64,000 bases of DNA from Gnetum montanum. Lineage: Eukaryota > Streptophyta > Gnetopsida > Gnetales > Gnetaceae. A program made the position numbers and the translations under genes. The DNA is taken from NCBI GenBank assembly GCA_015680685.1, contig MNCI01008018.1, forward strand, positions 210,361 to 274,360, written 5' to 3'. Below the pieces are notes generated by a model. The model ran no database searches. It saw only the letters and a program-made list of their open reading frames with translations, and was not told the DNA's origin. This document shows, in pieces, positions 10,751-22,495 of this stretch (its first letter is position 1; each line of letters begins with the position of its first letter).

Positions 10751-12313
10751 AAGTCAAACCATACTATGAATACTCCAAAGAATCTACCCAACTTACCCAC
10801 CAATCTTATTCTTGTTCTATCTTCTATTTAACTAATCTTAATAATAGTCATGTTGGAGTCATTTTTGAACCATAAGTACCTTATTGAGATTTTTCATTTT
10901 TCACATTCTTTAATCTTTTTCCTCTTTGATACTTTTCATTTCTTAAAATTTTGACATTCCTTAATATCTTTTAATTCTTTAACATTTTCCATTCTTTTAA
11001 CATTTTTCAGTCTTTATACTTTTTCACAATTCTTACTATTCTTTTTATTTCTTTCATATTTTGTTTTCAAACATTTTGTAAATAATTTTGATTACTAATA
11101 AGACACATTATAAATAAAGGAAAGATGTAGTGAAGATTTCTCTATGTTATCAAGTCATAAGGGACTATTTATTTAAATAGTTAGCCCACATCATCCATCC
11201 TTCCATTCCATTAATAAGATTTTCTTATCATGGCCATAATGGTATTCTTTTCCATCATACAACTAAAAATAAACTTGTGATATTATGCCTAGATAGAAGA
11301 GTGAAGAACCAAGCAAGAATGAAAAGGGTGTGACATCAAGGGGATTTGTGGATTTTTTTGGATTACTATTGTGAAGTTCTATCATGTTGCTAAGGTTGTA
11401 TTATATTCTTGTAGATCTAACGAAGAATGGGAGTAAGAGTAAAATAAGTGCTTCATTAAAAGATTGATACATAAAACAAAAATAAAAAGTGCACAAAATA
11501 AATTTCTAGGGATTCCACTGAAAGACATGTTACCTATGCCTAAAGGTAGGTGACTTCTTAGAAATCTAAAATCAAATAAAATGCCATGAATAAAACTCTT
11601 CCCTTAAATACTACTTCAAGTGATGATACTCCTTGCAACATTGATAGTCTTATAGTCGTACTTTCAAGAAAGGACATGATGCAATGTCACTAGATGATGG
11701 TTTGGACTTAGTTTGAATCTTGGACAAAAAGGCTAGTGATTGCTTTAACCACTAATAAAATATAAGAATCCGTTATGCCTATGGTATGATACCTTACATT
11801 CTAATTTCTGCAATCCCTTCTAAGTCCATCTCATCTCATTTTTTGAATAGTCATAACTTGTGGTTTTGCATAACATAGTGTTATTTTCTCAATTTGGTGG
11901 TACTAACATGTGTGTTTTGCTAAATAGGTATGCATTACATTCAACTCCTTAAGTTCCTAAGGACACTTTTAGGCATGGTTATACAAGGGCATTAAGGGCT
12001 AAAGCCTACTTGGGGGAGGACCCACTTGTATAATTGTTTTATCTTATACCTGCAAAGCAATTCCACATTATCTTGAACATTTTAGCATCACTAAACATCA
12101 ATACATACTTCTCATAACATTTAAACTATCTATTCTCATTGCATGAATCCATTACCCTTGTTAATCCATCTTATGAACTTTCATAGCCGGAATTCCTTCT
12201 TTATGATCTTCTAATGACAAAATTTTGATAAAAATATGCATATCTCTATTATCCAAACCCTTTGAGAAACCTTAAAATCTTTCAAAAATCCAAAATAATC
12301 AAAATTTCCCATC
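10751..12313 (+). other. Ath-2 post-pol linker
   Basis: Non-coding. T-rich at 10880-11070, followed by blocks shared with the Ath-1, Ath-4 and Ath-5 linkers, including GTGTGACATCAAGGGGA near 11330, and the purine-rich block at 12008-12028. No credible ORF. Confidence 0.6.
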
Positions 12314-12421
12314 AATCCTTTATAAAAAGTGCCAATTTTTGGGCTTTGATATTGGGTTTGCATTGATATCAAATCCCCAATGTTGGGCCCTCCATATTGG
12401 GTCATACAAAAAGTATATATA
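12314..12421 (+). promoter_or_regulatory. Putative internal promoter of the Ath-2 aORF
   Basis: TTGATATCAA at 12363-12372 is the same 10-bp palindrome as in the Ath-2 LTR U3 (15996-16005). It is surrounded by repeated ATATTGGG/AATGTTGGG words that also occur in that U3. TATATATA follows at 12414-12421, 549 bp before the aORF ATG. Palindromes followed by TATA is the arrangement of the LTR promoters here, so I infer a second promoter inside the element. Confidence 0.5.
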
Positions 12422-12670
12422 CGTGGGGACTTAGCCAAATGTTCTCATCATTTTTCATTTACATACAAGGAATATTTTTTGAATTTTGTTCTTTGATTTG
12501 AGCTATGACCTCCTAGCTTTCCCAAGCCATAACTTGATTGTTATCACTCTGATTCTTGTGGTTTTGAAACCTATTTGATCACAAAGTGCTCATCTTAGTC
12601 ATAGGATACTAGTAAGGAAATTTTGAGTCAATTTTTTGAAAAATTCTAACACTTGGAAGGTATGTTAAGG

Positions 12671-12969
12671 GTAAGTACAAAGTGAAATTTGAAATTTTTA
12701 AGTAACAATCAATCATATTAATGCCAAAACATTCAAATAAAAATATTAAGGACCTATAACCATCATTATGAACCATACATAGGGACAAAATGAACAATTT
12801 TGAGGGGTTACAATGAAATTAATACTTATGGGATCACTTTTTGCAAAACGTTTCTAACTCTGCAATCCTAATAACTATGATTTGATCTAACTAAAAGTAT
12901 GAGAAAGGAAGGGAGTTATAAAAATTAGAGAACATCTTCTAATGATTCCCAATTCCTTAATGACTACAG
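12671..12969 (+). other. Putative leader intron before the Ath-2 aORF
   Basis: Donor AAGG|GTAAGTA at 12671 is a near-perfect plant 5' splice site. The acceptor CTACAG ends at 12969, touching the ATG at 12970, with a TTCTAATGA branch-like word about 36 bases upstream. Ath-4 and Ath-5 have collinear donor and acceptor sites (242 and 218 bp introns against 299 here). Confidence 0.5.
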
Positions 12970-15724
12970 ATGGTCCCAAAGAAAGGAGAACATGGAGAAC
13001 CCTCACAAGGTGCAAGTAAGAGATAAAAAGGCTAAGGTAGATGCTGAAATGAAGGAAAATAACAAGAACATGAGGAGTAGGAAGCATAATCATTTAGCAT
13101 TCATAAAGAGAGTCTTGTTACAGGACAATGAACCCAAGGAGAGGTAGAAGAACCACTAGTGCAAGGACAAGACCTCACAATGTTACAAGACTACCTTCAA
13201 GCTATTTAAGAAAGATTCATCCTAACTACAGTCATTATGGAGATGAGATTTGGCCCATTCATGGAATTTACACCAAAAGTAGTAAAGACACAGCTTAAGG
13301 AATCACCATTATGGCCTATCCTATCTCATAATGGTGAATGACACCTTTGAGAAACCTACTAGTTCTGGCACAACAAGGAAGAGGAAACCACATTTAACAT
13401 TGGAGGAATCTCAGTTTCATTTTTGATCAAGGAAATTACAAAAGATCTGAATATACCCAAAAAAGAGGAAAGGTTAGCACATCTATCCACCCAATTTGAT
13501 CTTGAAACTAGAAAAATATCAGTGAAATGGGATTATGGCAAAGAAGATAAGGGCTATAATGAGCTAACTCTAGAATAAAGAATCTACTTCAAAATTGACA
13601 GTTATCACTTATTCCCAACAAAAGGACTTAATCGACTATCCACTTATGTGGCTAGAGGAAGTACTTTCCTAATGGGAAAATATAATGTTAGTCTCACACA
13701 ACTCTACTTTACGGAAATACAAAAGCAGTTTGAAGAAAGAAAGGCATGGAAGAAAATACTTCCATTCCCTTGCCTTATCAATAAGATATGCAAGTCATTT
13801 GGAATCCTAGGATACACCAACAGTGTCCCCAAGAGAGTCCAAAATGCTTCATATGCTAAATTGCTTAAACTAGCATCATCTAGGAAAGATGAGGATGCAG
13901 AACAACAATAAGAACAAGAACAAGAGTAATAAGAACAAGAACAAAAACAATAGTAGCAATAGTAGGAGCAACAATAAAAACAATAGCATCAAGTTTTACC
14001 ATTGTTGTCACAAGATTATAGACCTTTGATGATTCATTTGCAATAGATTACAGAAACCATTAGTTGGGGAACAAGGGAAGAGGCCAATCTTTATTGAGTT
14101 ATCGATAGCACCATCCAGCCCACAGTTTTAGTAGATCCAATAAGTAGACAAATCTTACTACAATTAGGAGGAGAGGTGTAATAATCACAATAGATCTTTG
14201 GAAACGTTGCATCATTCCAAGTGGTGCTTGAGAGTAAAGAAGGAGCCACTGTAGTGGCAATATAGCACCAAGATGCATCAGGAGTAGTAGAGGTGATCAT
14301 CGATCACATTAAAGAATCTTTCAATATACTTGTTATGCCATTGGTAGATATTAACTATAGGCAAAGATGCTAAAATGTTAGTTGAAACCTCAATGACTCC
14401 TACTGATCATGAGAACATACTTGATAAACTACTACAGACTAGGCAAGTCATGAAAACACTTTTTTACATCCCTAGTGATGTCAATACAATATAGTCTAAA
14501 CTCATTGCTACTAAGAAAAAATTGATCATGGTAGAGATAAGGGAAAAGCATGTAGCAAATGAAGTTCTGATATTACAAGAAGAGCTTGTAGCCCTAAGAG
14601 CTAAACATAGAGATCCTACACAACTTAGTGCACCTATCTAAATAGAATAGTTCATGATAAAGCAAATAAATTACCTAATTAAGTAGAATAAATAGATGAC
14701 AATAGAGAAGGAGAAAGTGGTATGGAATGCCTCCATAGTTGAAGCACAAACATATGCACATGTGAAGGTACTTACCTTAGCTCAAGAAGAAAATAAAAAA
14801 ATTACTATTAATAACATGAAATTGACCACAGTGAAAAAGCAGAAAAACATCTTAGAAGAGAGCTTCCAATAGTTAAGGGAAAAACTAGTGAGGATTAACT
14901 AGGATATGAGCCACCTTGCAATAGAAAATAGAATCCTCTCTATAGAGAAGGTATGCACCATTTGTCAAAAGTCAGTCATTGAAATAATCATGTGGAAAAA
15001 TGAAGCAAAGAAACATGAGAGGCTCAAGGAACATTTTCAAGATTAGGTGGGCATGTACAAGTAAATTAACTAGAAAGAGATCTAGATGGCCAAAGCCAGA
15101 ATCAATACAATGTTAACATAGAATCCTGACTGGCAACCCATCTTAGATAGTTATGCCCTTATCTGCCAAGTGGAAGTGGAAAACAAAGATCTATAGATTG
15201 AAGATCTGAAAGACTACATGGGATTAGCTAACTTTCGTTATGCTATCTTAGCCATGTTAATAGTAGGAATTCCTAGAAATAATTTAGAACATCAAGTAGT
15301 AGCCACATATGCTCTATATAAAAAAGAGTTTGTGGATTGTAAAGATGCTTTGCATAAATTCTAAGTGGCAAACTCTGGATTGGAAGTAGTGAAGGTTGGC
15401 TACCAAGAGAAAAAAGATGTAGTAGTAAACTTGGCTAGAATATCGATAGATTATCATGAACTATGTGGAAAGGCCAAAGCTTTTGAAGGAGAAAGAAGGA
15501 AGTTTGTAGCTTGGTACGTTAAGGCAAATTAGATGTTTTCGTAGTTGCCGTGCTCATGGGATGTAACTGATCCATCACACATTACACAATAAGCATGGAT
15601 GGTACATGACCCAAGAATAGAAGAGGAGAAGCTTCAAGCACTCTTCAATCAATATAAATTTTAGAAGCCTAACAACAAGAGGAAGTAATCAATGGAGGAG
15701 CCATTGCCACCTAGAACTACATAA
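12970..15724 (+). pseudogene. Ath-2 aORF: plant-transposon-protein-like domain plus coiled coil
   Basis: Long extra ORF after pol, about 918 codons, with several in-frame stops. The start is fixed by the conserved CAG|ATGGxCCC context shared by three copies. The N-terminal domain (about codons 1-310) contains ESPLWPILS-, STYVARGSTFLMGKYN- and IPFPCLINKICK-like segments and SVPKRVQNASYAKLL, equivalent to those in Ath-5. A Gln/Glu/Asn-rich tract (13905-13990) follows, then a long Lys/Glu/Gln-rich region (about 14500-15660) with heptad character and a short conserved tail MEEPLPPRTT. The N-terminal domain resembles the uncharacterised 'putative plant transposon protein' domain known from Athila-type extra ORFs. 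Function is unknown. No signal peptide or membrane segment is seen, so I do not call it an envelope protein. Confidence 0.65.
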
Positions 15725-15904
15725 GGCTACATCTAGCTTCATCAAAATTTTGGTTTTTGTTAAAGTTGTCATGTCATGTTTTGTATAATTTTTGTAAACA
15801 TCACTATGGTAATTAAGATTCATGTACATAGTATTTAGTGTTATGAGAAAATACCTCCCAATTTTGTAGGGAACTCCATCCTCATTTTGTTTTAACTCAA
15901 GGAT

Positions 15905-15929
15905 GAGTTCTTAGTTAGTCATGTGGGTA
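15905..15929 (+). other. Ath-2 polypurine tract
   Basis: A GAGTTCTTAGTTAGTCATG tract followed by TGGGTA directly precedes the LTR start. It corresponds to the TTTAGTCATGGGGGTA context before the other LTRs, decayed by transitions. Confidence 0.6.
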
Positions 15930-16836
15930 TGCTAAATTGATTGTTTGTTAGCTACAATATTGGGCATCTAATATTAGAGCTATGATATCAGATTCTTGAT
16001 ATCAAGGCATACGCTACAATGTTGGATATCCAATTTTTCAAACACATGTAAGCCTATAATTAAGACACTTAGGTGCATGGGCCAACAACAGTTTCATTCC
16101 AACCTTAGAGAAATTTCTATTAATTTGTTTTCTGGATCTTAGCACTTAGTAGTGTATGCATGAAGTGTGATGTTAAGTAATTAAACAATTTTTTTATTCA
16201 AGTAAAATGTATTTGGACATGTTTCATGATCAAAAATAAAGATAGAGATTACTTTGCATCATTGAAGCATCACTTAGATTTTTTTTACTATTTACTTAGA
16301 CTAATTTCTTTTGTTTTGATGTAGTATGATGTCTACTATTTTCCTAGTTACTATTTACTTTTCCATGAACTTTAATTTTACTGTTGTTAAGAAAAATGGA
16401 TACCATTGATTCTGAGCATTAAGTGTGATCGTTTGGTAACCTAGTAGTATTACCACTTGGTTTGCTTAGTAGCTAGATACTTTTGAATCCTAGTACAATT
16501 ACATAAGTTTAAGACATGTGTAGAGAGTCAAGAATAGATGTCCATTGCCTAGCAGAAGACTAGATCCATTTGTTGTTTACTTAGACTTAGAAACCACTTT
16601 CATTTACTTCATGTTTACTAGAAGTAAAATGGCCAAAGCAACATAAATGATCATACACCTCACTATGAGTTAAACCATATGCATTGATTTTACTAGCTCA
16701 CATGGAAAGATAGCAATCATGAACTCAAACTAGTTACTAGCATAATTACATTTTCTTGTCCATGGAATTCAATCGATCTATGCATGACCCCTCATATCTT
16801 GTATTGTTGGATGTTGGATTACTCCATCACTTATTA
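15930..16836 (+). repeat. Ath-2 3' LTR
   Basis: 907 bp, from TGCTAAATTG after the polypurine tract to ACTTATTA, a decayed form of the subgroup end ACTCATCA. The U3 is short (about 125 bp), then a TATA-like box, then an R/U5 that contains an AATAAA at about 16237 and a GGTAACCTAGTAG block near 16435. The flank ATTGA at 16837-16841 is a candidate target-site copy, but the other end is not available for comparison. Confidence 0.65.
15951..16060 (+). promoter_or_regulatory. Ath-2 LTR U3 palindromes and TATA box
   Basis: Three palindromes centred on GATATC: TGATATCA 15983-15990, TTGATATCAA 15996-16005 and TTGGATATCCAA 16022-16033. The word GCTACAAT(A/G)TTGG occurs twice (15951 and 16013). A TATA-like box TATAAT is at 16055-16060. 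Confidence 0.5.
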
Positions 16837-16845
16837 ATTGAGATC

Positions 16846-17775
16846 AACTACATCCATGGATAAGGGCCCTGAAGCATATGAATTGAAACCTAAGCCACAA
16901 ACACTAGGAAGGATGGAGGAGGTTAAGACCACTAAGGCTGAAAGGTTACATGCTAAGTGAAAGAGCTTCCTCACAACAATGCAATAAGCTAAATGATTCC
17001 TAAAATAAAAGAACATGTCACTTAACTTGTATGACTTGCTCATGACTTCTCCTGCTCATAGAGACACACTAGCTTAAGTATTAACCTCTATCCTTATGAG
17101 TGGAGACATGTTTGCCAATAGAAATTATATCCATGATATCATTGAACAAGCTTTATTTAGGAATAATGAGCATCAACCAGTGCTTAGCTTTCATGATAGT
17201 GAGGTTAAGATTGACTCTCAAAATAGAGAAGTGTTATCCTCTCCTCTCCTCATTACTATATGTGTTAGCAGATACAAGGTTTACTATGTTCATGTGGATG
17301 ATGGGGTGGAAAATAACATGATACCATTTTTCATTGTTGACAAGGTAGGTCTAACTGAGAAGATCCAAGAAACCACTACCTTAGCACTTAAGTCATTTAA
17401 TGGCTCATGAGTAGTAGTGCAAGGTTCCATGACTCTAGATTTGGTAGTCAATGAGCAATTCTTTACATCTGCTAACTTCCTAGTAGTGGAAGAAACATCT
17501 AGTTTCAGCTTGATGCTAGAAAGATCATGGTTGAAAAAAATTTAGGTAGTTTCATCTCCTACACATTAGGAGATTCACTTGCCATATGAGGGTGGAAAAA
17601 TTATGATATGTGGAGACAAGGTGTCACTAGCTTCGGTTAACTATGTTAACATTGACCAAGGTTTAGAGATGAAGTTTCATGAGAAAACTACTAACACTCA
17701 AACTAGGGCTAGCAATAATGAGAATAATAATGATGAATATAACACCAACTCTATGACATGGGACAATCAATGAAA
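16846..17775 (+). pseudogene. Ogre/Tat-like protease fragment
   Basis: A 104-residue open stretch (17096-17410) reads like the protease part of Ogre/Tat pol: a SSPLLITICVSRYKVYYVHV segment leading into VDDG (VDNGA in family members), then VDKVGLTEKIQETTTLALKSFNGS. The next frame segments give VNEQFFTSANFLVVEE and SFSLMLERSW, the flap and the LGRPW-type strand, and then LPYEGGKIMI. The tail (17579-17773) is Asn-rich. No RT or LTR can be attached to it. The lineage call is from memory of family motifs, so it is moderate. Confidence 0.55.
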
Positions 17776-17981
17776 ATGCTTACAACTTGCCATGCTAAAT
17801 GGGAGAAACTGTAATCATAGAATCATGTCAAAAGGATTCCTTGATCTCTTAAAGATCAAGCAACAAGTTTGCAGTAAATGTCTTACCATTTCTTTAGCTA
17901 ACGATCATTGGTTTAATTTTTCAACATTATATCATGTTTCAATGGTAGCCTAGCTTTATATGCTCTTTTGAGAGCATCCCT

Positions 17982-18115
17982 CTATGGCCTTAAATTGGCA
18001 ACATCATGGCCCACCATGGCCTTAAACTGGCCAATCTTATAGCCCACTAAGGCCTAAAAATGGCAACCTTATGACCCTCTAAGGCCTAAAAGTACCAACC
18101 TTATGGCCTGCTAGG
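17982..18115. repeat. Four tandem copies of a unit of about 33 bp
   Basis: The units read ATGGCCTTAAATTGGCAACA-TCATGGCCCACC with divergence, at about 17982, 18015, 18048 and 18080. GGCC words recur at regular spacing. No coding role is seen. Confidence 0.6.
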
Positions 18116-19076
18116 ACTTAAAACTAGTGAGCATAACAAAATCTTCCTTTTGTTCCTATACCAACATTGTAGCTAATCTACCTAATAGCATTGTTTGTAA
18201 GTTTCACTTATACACATATAACTTTGTTTACATTTATCATTACCTCATGTTTTTTCTACCAGTTTTAGTTTATGATCTTGTTACATTTACTGTTTATGCT
18301 TATATGAAACATGTAAAACATGAGAATTTAAAACTAACATGTGGTCGAAGCCACACCATCTAACAATAAAATGTTTAAAACCATGATTGTATTATGCAAC
18401 ATATAACAATGAAAGAAATACATAGTTTTTATGATAATTATGGCCAAGTAATAGTAGCTTGAACAATGATATGACAAACTACAATAATAAATAAAATCAA
18501 TCCATGGAAAGAGGAAGAGGAGGCTCATTAAGTACATCATTGCCAATTGCATTAACATCATCATGTGAGATCTACAAACAACAATAAACTGGGCAAGCAT
18601 TAGTAATTGTTATAACCATAACATATGATTGTTAAAATCATTAAAAGTAAGCTTATGATTTAGGTTTAATATAGGCCAATTTAAAACTCAAAAGGTCAAG
18701 ACAAAACGTGTAAACCCAATAGAATATGCTACCTTGGTATTTAAGTTGGTAGTATTTTTGGGCTAGATAAAATATCATCACACAAGACTTATATATTCGT
18801 AAACATACACAAAGATTGAAAAATCCATATACATTGAAAGGTCAAACCTGTTGGAAATCCAAATATCATAGTTACTATGAAAACACTTTGTCTAAAGGCC
18901 ATGATTTAGTTATTTAATTTACAAGAGATTACCAAAGAACAAGTAGCAAACTTATATCTATGACTAGAGACAATGGAGGTATCTATTTTGGGTGTTCAAA
19001 GAGCAATGCACAAGTTTGTTGGAATGCTTAATGTGAAAGTCATTAGGGCCACACTAGCCATTCTCAAGACCATCTC
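18116..19076. other. No gene recognised
   Basis: AT-rich sequence with only low-complexity hydrophobic ORFs (for example minus 18600-18334). No repeat boundary, splice-bounded exon or RNA gene is visible. Confidence 0.5.
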
Positions 19077-19081
19077 AGTGT

Positions 19082-19501
19082 TATGACATCCCATCCTCTG
19101 ATGTCATGAAAAACATCAAAGATGTGAATATTAGACATTATGCATACAAAGAAAATATACCAAATGTGAAATATATGTGTCATTCGACATTATGTATAAA
19201 GGAAATAATAGGAAAAATGTAGAAAGAGAAAGAAAAGAAATGCTTTATTGATGTGGAATAATGTATCCTGATTGTGCTTTGAGAGTGTTCCTTGTTGGCA
19301 CAACCTCTAACCTTTGGTATAAATGCATTAGGTTAAAACCCCAAAGGTTACCTTAAGAGACACATCCATTATTATAACACACCCTTTTAGGTCTTAATTA
19401 TAACTATCCTTTTGGGTCTTGTTACAATAACAATAACACTTGTTATAAAGAGACATCATCTTTGATATGTAGCAACATCATTTGGAAATGGGGACATGAC
19501 A
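19082..19501 (-). repeat. Cap-1 3' LTR (left)
   Basis: 420 bp, + strand start TATGACATCCC (from TGTGACATCCC) and end CATGACA. It aligns with the right LTR throughout, but lacks about 100 bp of it (the segment at about 24195-24345 of the right copy). Confidence 0.8.
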
Positions 19502-19504
19502 ATC

Positions 19505-19517
19505 TACCCCCCTTAGT
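19505..19517 (-). other. Cap-1 polypurine tract
   Basis: On the minus strand AACTAAGGGGGGTAGAT abuts the start of the 3' LTR (TGTCATG). This fixes the element's orientation. Confidence 0.75.
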
Positions 19518-19954
19518 TTTCATTCATCATCGAACAAGACCACATTCACTATCTTTTTCTAGCTCTAGTACTTCTTTCATGATCCTATGCTCTAATAATT
19601 TGATTCCTCCTTTAAGCTTGAAGCTATTTCTTACTTATTTTGCAAACAAAATATATGTGAGAAAAATATGTGGAAAATTAAATATTACTTTATTTTTATT
19701 TCCCTCAATTTCTAAGATAATGATGATAGATAAATTAAAGATCTATGAAACACTAATCACTAGCTTAACTAGGGTCACACAAGGTGCCACTTGAATCTAG
19801 TGACCCAAGTGAAGGCATGGAAAATTGTTTATTTCCAACTTTCATTACCTTAGATATTTTACTTATATAATTAAATTATAAATTAGATAATGAATAAAAT
19901 AATAGGATCATTAATAAAAGTAAGGGTGATTCTTCATCTTGATCAACCTTATGA

Positions 19955-21090
19955 ATTGATGGGAGTAATTGTAATTCAACCATAAGTGGTATGTGATTGG
20001 ATGGTCTTGTTCAGGATGGCAAAGCTTGATCTTGATTTTTCTCAACTTATTCTTTAGAAATTAACTCTAGTAACTTGGTTACTTTGAAGAATTGGACATT
20101 GTACCAAATATAATCTAGGGCCTCAATGAAGAATATTGTTGATCCATCCTCATTAATCATTATAGTGTAATTGGAAAACTATGGTTCTGGATGAGTACTA
20201 TCCATCAACATCATATGTTCTTGAATTCTAGAATATGATTTATCTACTAGAAATTCAAAGTAAGTAGAATTTGCACTCACTAATGGAATTTCATGTTGAA
20301 TTGATGGAAATATCTTCTTCAAATTAGGTTCATTTTGCAAAGATTCCTTTACATATCCATATTTTAAGAATTGATAAACATTACTTTCAACTTTTGCATT
20401 GAAGTCTCCATAAGGAATAAATGGAACTGGATCAGTATAACTTAGGAATAACTTATTCTTCAAAATTTCTTCTATTTGCTTAATTAAATATGCTCCTTGA
20501 CATAGTCTAACATTTGAACATGTTGATTTGACAATTAAATGTGTGTTGGCCATGCATACACATCTTCTTGATAGATGAACTTTTAGAATTACTACCAAGG
20601 CTATGTGATTTTTCCAAAATCTTGACTGTTCTTCTTTTCCATCTCTTAAAGTTCTGGAATTTCAAAAATCATTTTTTCTAAACTCCATTTAAATCTTTGT
20701 ACCAATTCAATCATGGCTTCTTTATAAAAGATCACACAATCATCCATGTTATGATTTTTGCAATATGCTAATATGTATGGCTCAAAAGAAGAACTCCCAT
20801 AGGAATCTTTTTGCTTATAAATACCTTTGTATCCCATCTTTCCCAAGTTTGGTTAGAATTGGTAAAAAAATTCCCACAGTAAGACTTCTTGTAGGAATAA
20901 AACATCAACATCCAAATCTCGTAACTCTGTTAAGATGCATGGATATTGATATTCATGCCAATCCAATGCCCATGGTGGACATAAAGGATGTTGTTTCTCA
21001 CTCACTAAGGATCTTGGAAGCCTGTTGTATGTTGTACCTTTCATTCTCATTCTTGGATTCTCCTTTGATTCATTTCTCTTCATGAGTATC
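19955..21090 (-). pseudogene. Captured CCR4-like endonuclease/exonuclease/phosphatase gene copy
   Basis: Intron-less, decayed copy of a CCR4-type poly(A)-specific 3' exonuclease (EEP domain), a deadenylase that in its intact form works with CCR4-NOT in mRNA decay. Read on the minus strand from about 21050: CPPWALDWHEYQYP, LRDLDVDVLFLQEV (catalytic Glu of the LQE motif), MGYKGIYKQK, DDCVIFYK, then IALVVILK, VCMANTHL (NTH motif), VRLCQGAYLIKQIEEI, IPYGDFNAK (GDFN motif), IPLVSANS, and finally ALDYIWYN and SNHIPLMVEL, where the family has SDH. The order and spacing cover nearly the whole EEP domain in about 1.1 kb without introns, while plant CCR4 genes have several introns, so an mRNA-derived capture is likely. 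Defects include a stop after WEFFYQF, a frameshift near 20640, stops near 20160 and 20030, and the last catalytic Asp changed to Asn. Confidence 0.75.
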
Positions 21091-22239
21091 ATAATCCTCA
21101 CCAAACTAAGATTTTGAGTCTCCATGTTGTTTTGTAATATGTTTTGATTGCAAGATGGATTAATATACCTTTTCTTGATGGTTGAAGATCATTTCGTTTC
21201 CTCAACTAGTTCTCTAACTAATACATCAACTGATCATTAACTAATACATCGACTGATAATCAACTATATCAACTTAATAACTGCATTATCTAAATTTTAG
21301 TAAATATATAATTACATTAGCTAATTTTTAGTAATATTTAACTATATTATCTAATTATTAATGGCATTTCTACTCTTCTTAAGAACATTAACTCCGACAA
21401 TGTAACTAGTGACATGCAATAGTAATCTTAAGGTCCCAAAAAGGTTAAATTCCTTAAGCATAATTTATGATATTAGTAAATTATGAGGTACCTAGATGAA
21501 AAATCTAACCTCATCATTGAGTTCATAAAGGGAAAAGAATGTTGGAGATGACTATTCATATGTTGAAAATGGACATCCTATGCTTGAATTATGATAAATT
21601 TAAGTTTTTTGGGGTCTTTAGGTACTATATTGGGAGAGTAAAAAAGTAATTTTTGGGGTTTCCTAGGATGGATTTGACTTTACCATTATGTTCAGAAGAT
21701 TGAAATATGTAGGAAAAGGCTCTTCATTTATCCAAAAAGGCTTCCAAAATCAAAAGATATGGCTTCTCAAGTCTAGAATGTTTTTGTGTGTAAACTAAGA
21801 CTTCCTAAGAAGTCATCCATCCTAGTACTACTCTAGAGTGAGTGCACTTAATTACAAAATTTTTATTCTTATTATTACTAGGGTGCCAAAATCAAATTTT
21901 GAAAATTAATTGTTTGAAGATGGTTGAAATGCACAAACTAATTTAATTTTGACAAATTTTAAATGCATTTCCAATTTAAATTAATTGTTTGAAGATGGTT
22001 GAATTTTCAGTTGATGGACAATTCAAAATTTTCTATCAGATGATGAAGAATTTACCATTTCATTCCAATAGTAGCAACGGCTATGGTGGTGCATTAATGG
22101 TGGCTGGTCTGGCTACTAGGTGACATCGTTGACTAGGTTAGGTGCATCTAGAGGTAGCTATAATGTAGCATTTTTAGTCATGGGTGTGATGATGTGACAT
22201 TTTTTCTAGCCTACATGTAATGTTTAGTTCGCTACCATG

Positions 22240-22495
22240 GCCTATGATGGGGAAGGGAAAAGAGATATGCAACATAGGCTACGTGGGCTAGATCAGCCCT
22301 TACATGGGCTTGTGTGGCCTCTCATGGTCTACATGACCTTTCCTAGGGCTCGCATGATCCTCTTTTAAGGCTTGTGCAACCCCTTTCTAGGGACTTGCAT
22401 GGCCCTCCCTGGGGCTCACATGACCCTCCTCATAGCCTATGTGACCCCAAATGAGGCTAGCATGGTCCATCAATAGGGCTTGCACTAGTGATAAG
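22240..22495. repeat. Imperfect tandem repeats with GGGCTTGCATGGCC words
   Basis: Words of the type GGGCTxGCATGACCCTCxxT recur every 28-35 bp, about eight times. The sequence is strikingly richer in GC than its surroundings. Confidence 0.5.

Larger units (their letters stand above)
1..16836 (+). mobile_element. Ath-1/Ath-2 mosaic Athila-type retrotransposon
   Basis: Order seen on the + strand: LTR, primer site, gag, protease, RT, RNase H, integrase, linker, then a second RT (C-terminal half), RNase H, integrase, linker, aORF, polypurine tract, LTR. Two pols in series and two LTRs with different U3 motifs (CATCGATG at the left, GATATC palindromes at the right) show that this is not one element. 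I place the join near 8550, where the post-pol linker of Ath-1 runs straight into the middle of an RT domain. The left end is cut by the window, so no target-site duplication can be checked. The Athila assignment rests on the tRNA-Asp-like primer site, FMDDFS-type RT and a long ORF after pol. Confidence 0.75.

Noticed and set aside
12970-15724. Reading the extra ORF as an envelope gene
   Set aside because: No signal peptide, transmembrane segment or cysteine pattern is visible. The C-terminal half looks like a coiled coil.
17982-18115. CRISPR-like regular repeat
   Set aside because: Units are contiguous, diverged and without unique spacers, and the window is plainly a plant nuclear genome. 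It is a short tandem repeat.
18334-18600. Possible membrane protein, minus strand
   Set aside because: Met/Leu/Tyr-rich translation of AT-rich DNA, not bounded by splice sites or supported by a family resemblance.
20765-21085. 106-codon plus-strand ORF inside Cap-1
   Set aside because: Shadow of the CCR4-like copy on the opposite strand, where the family motifs are found.
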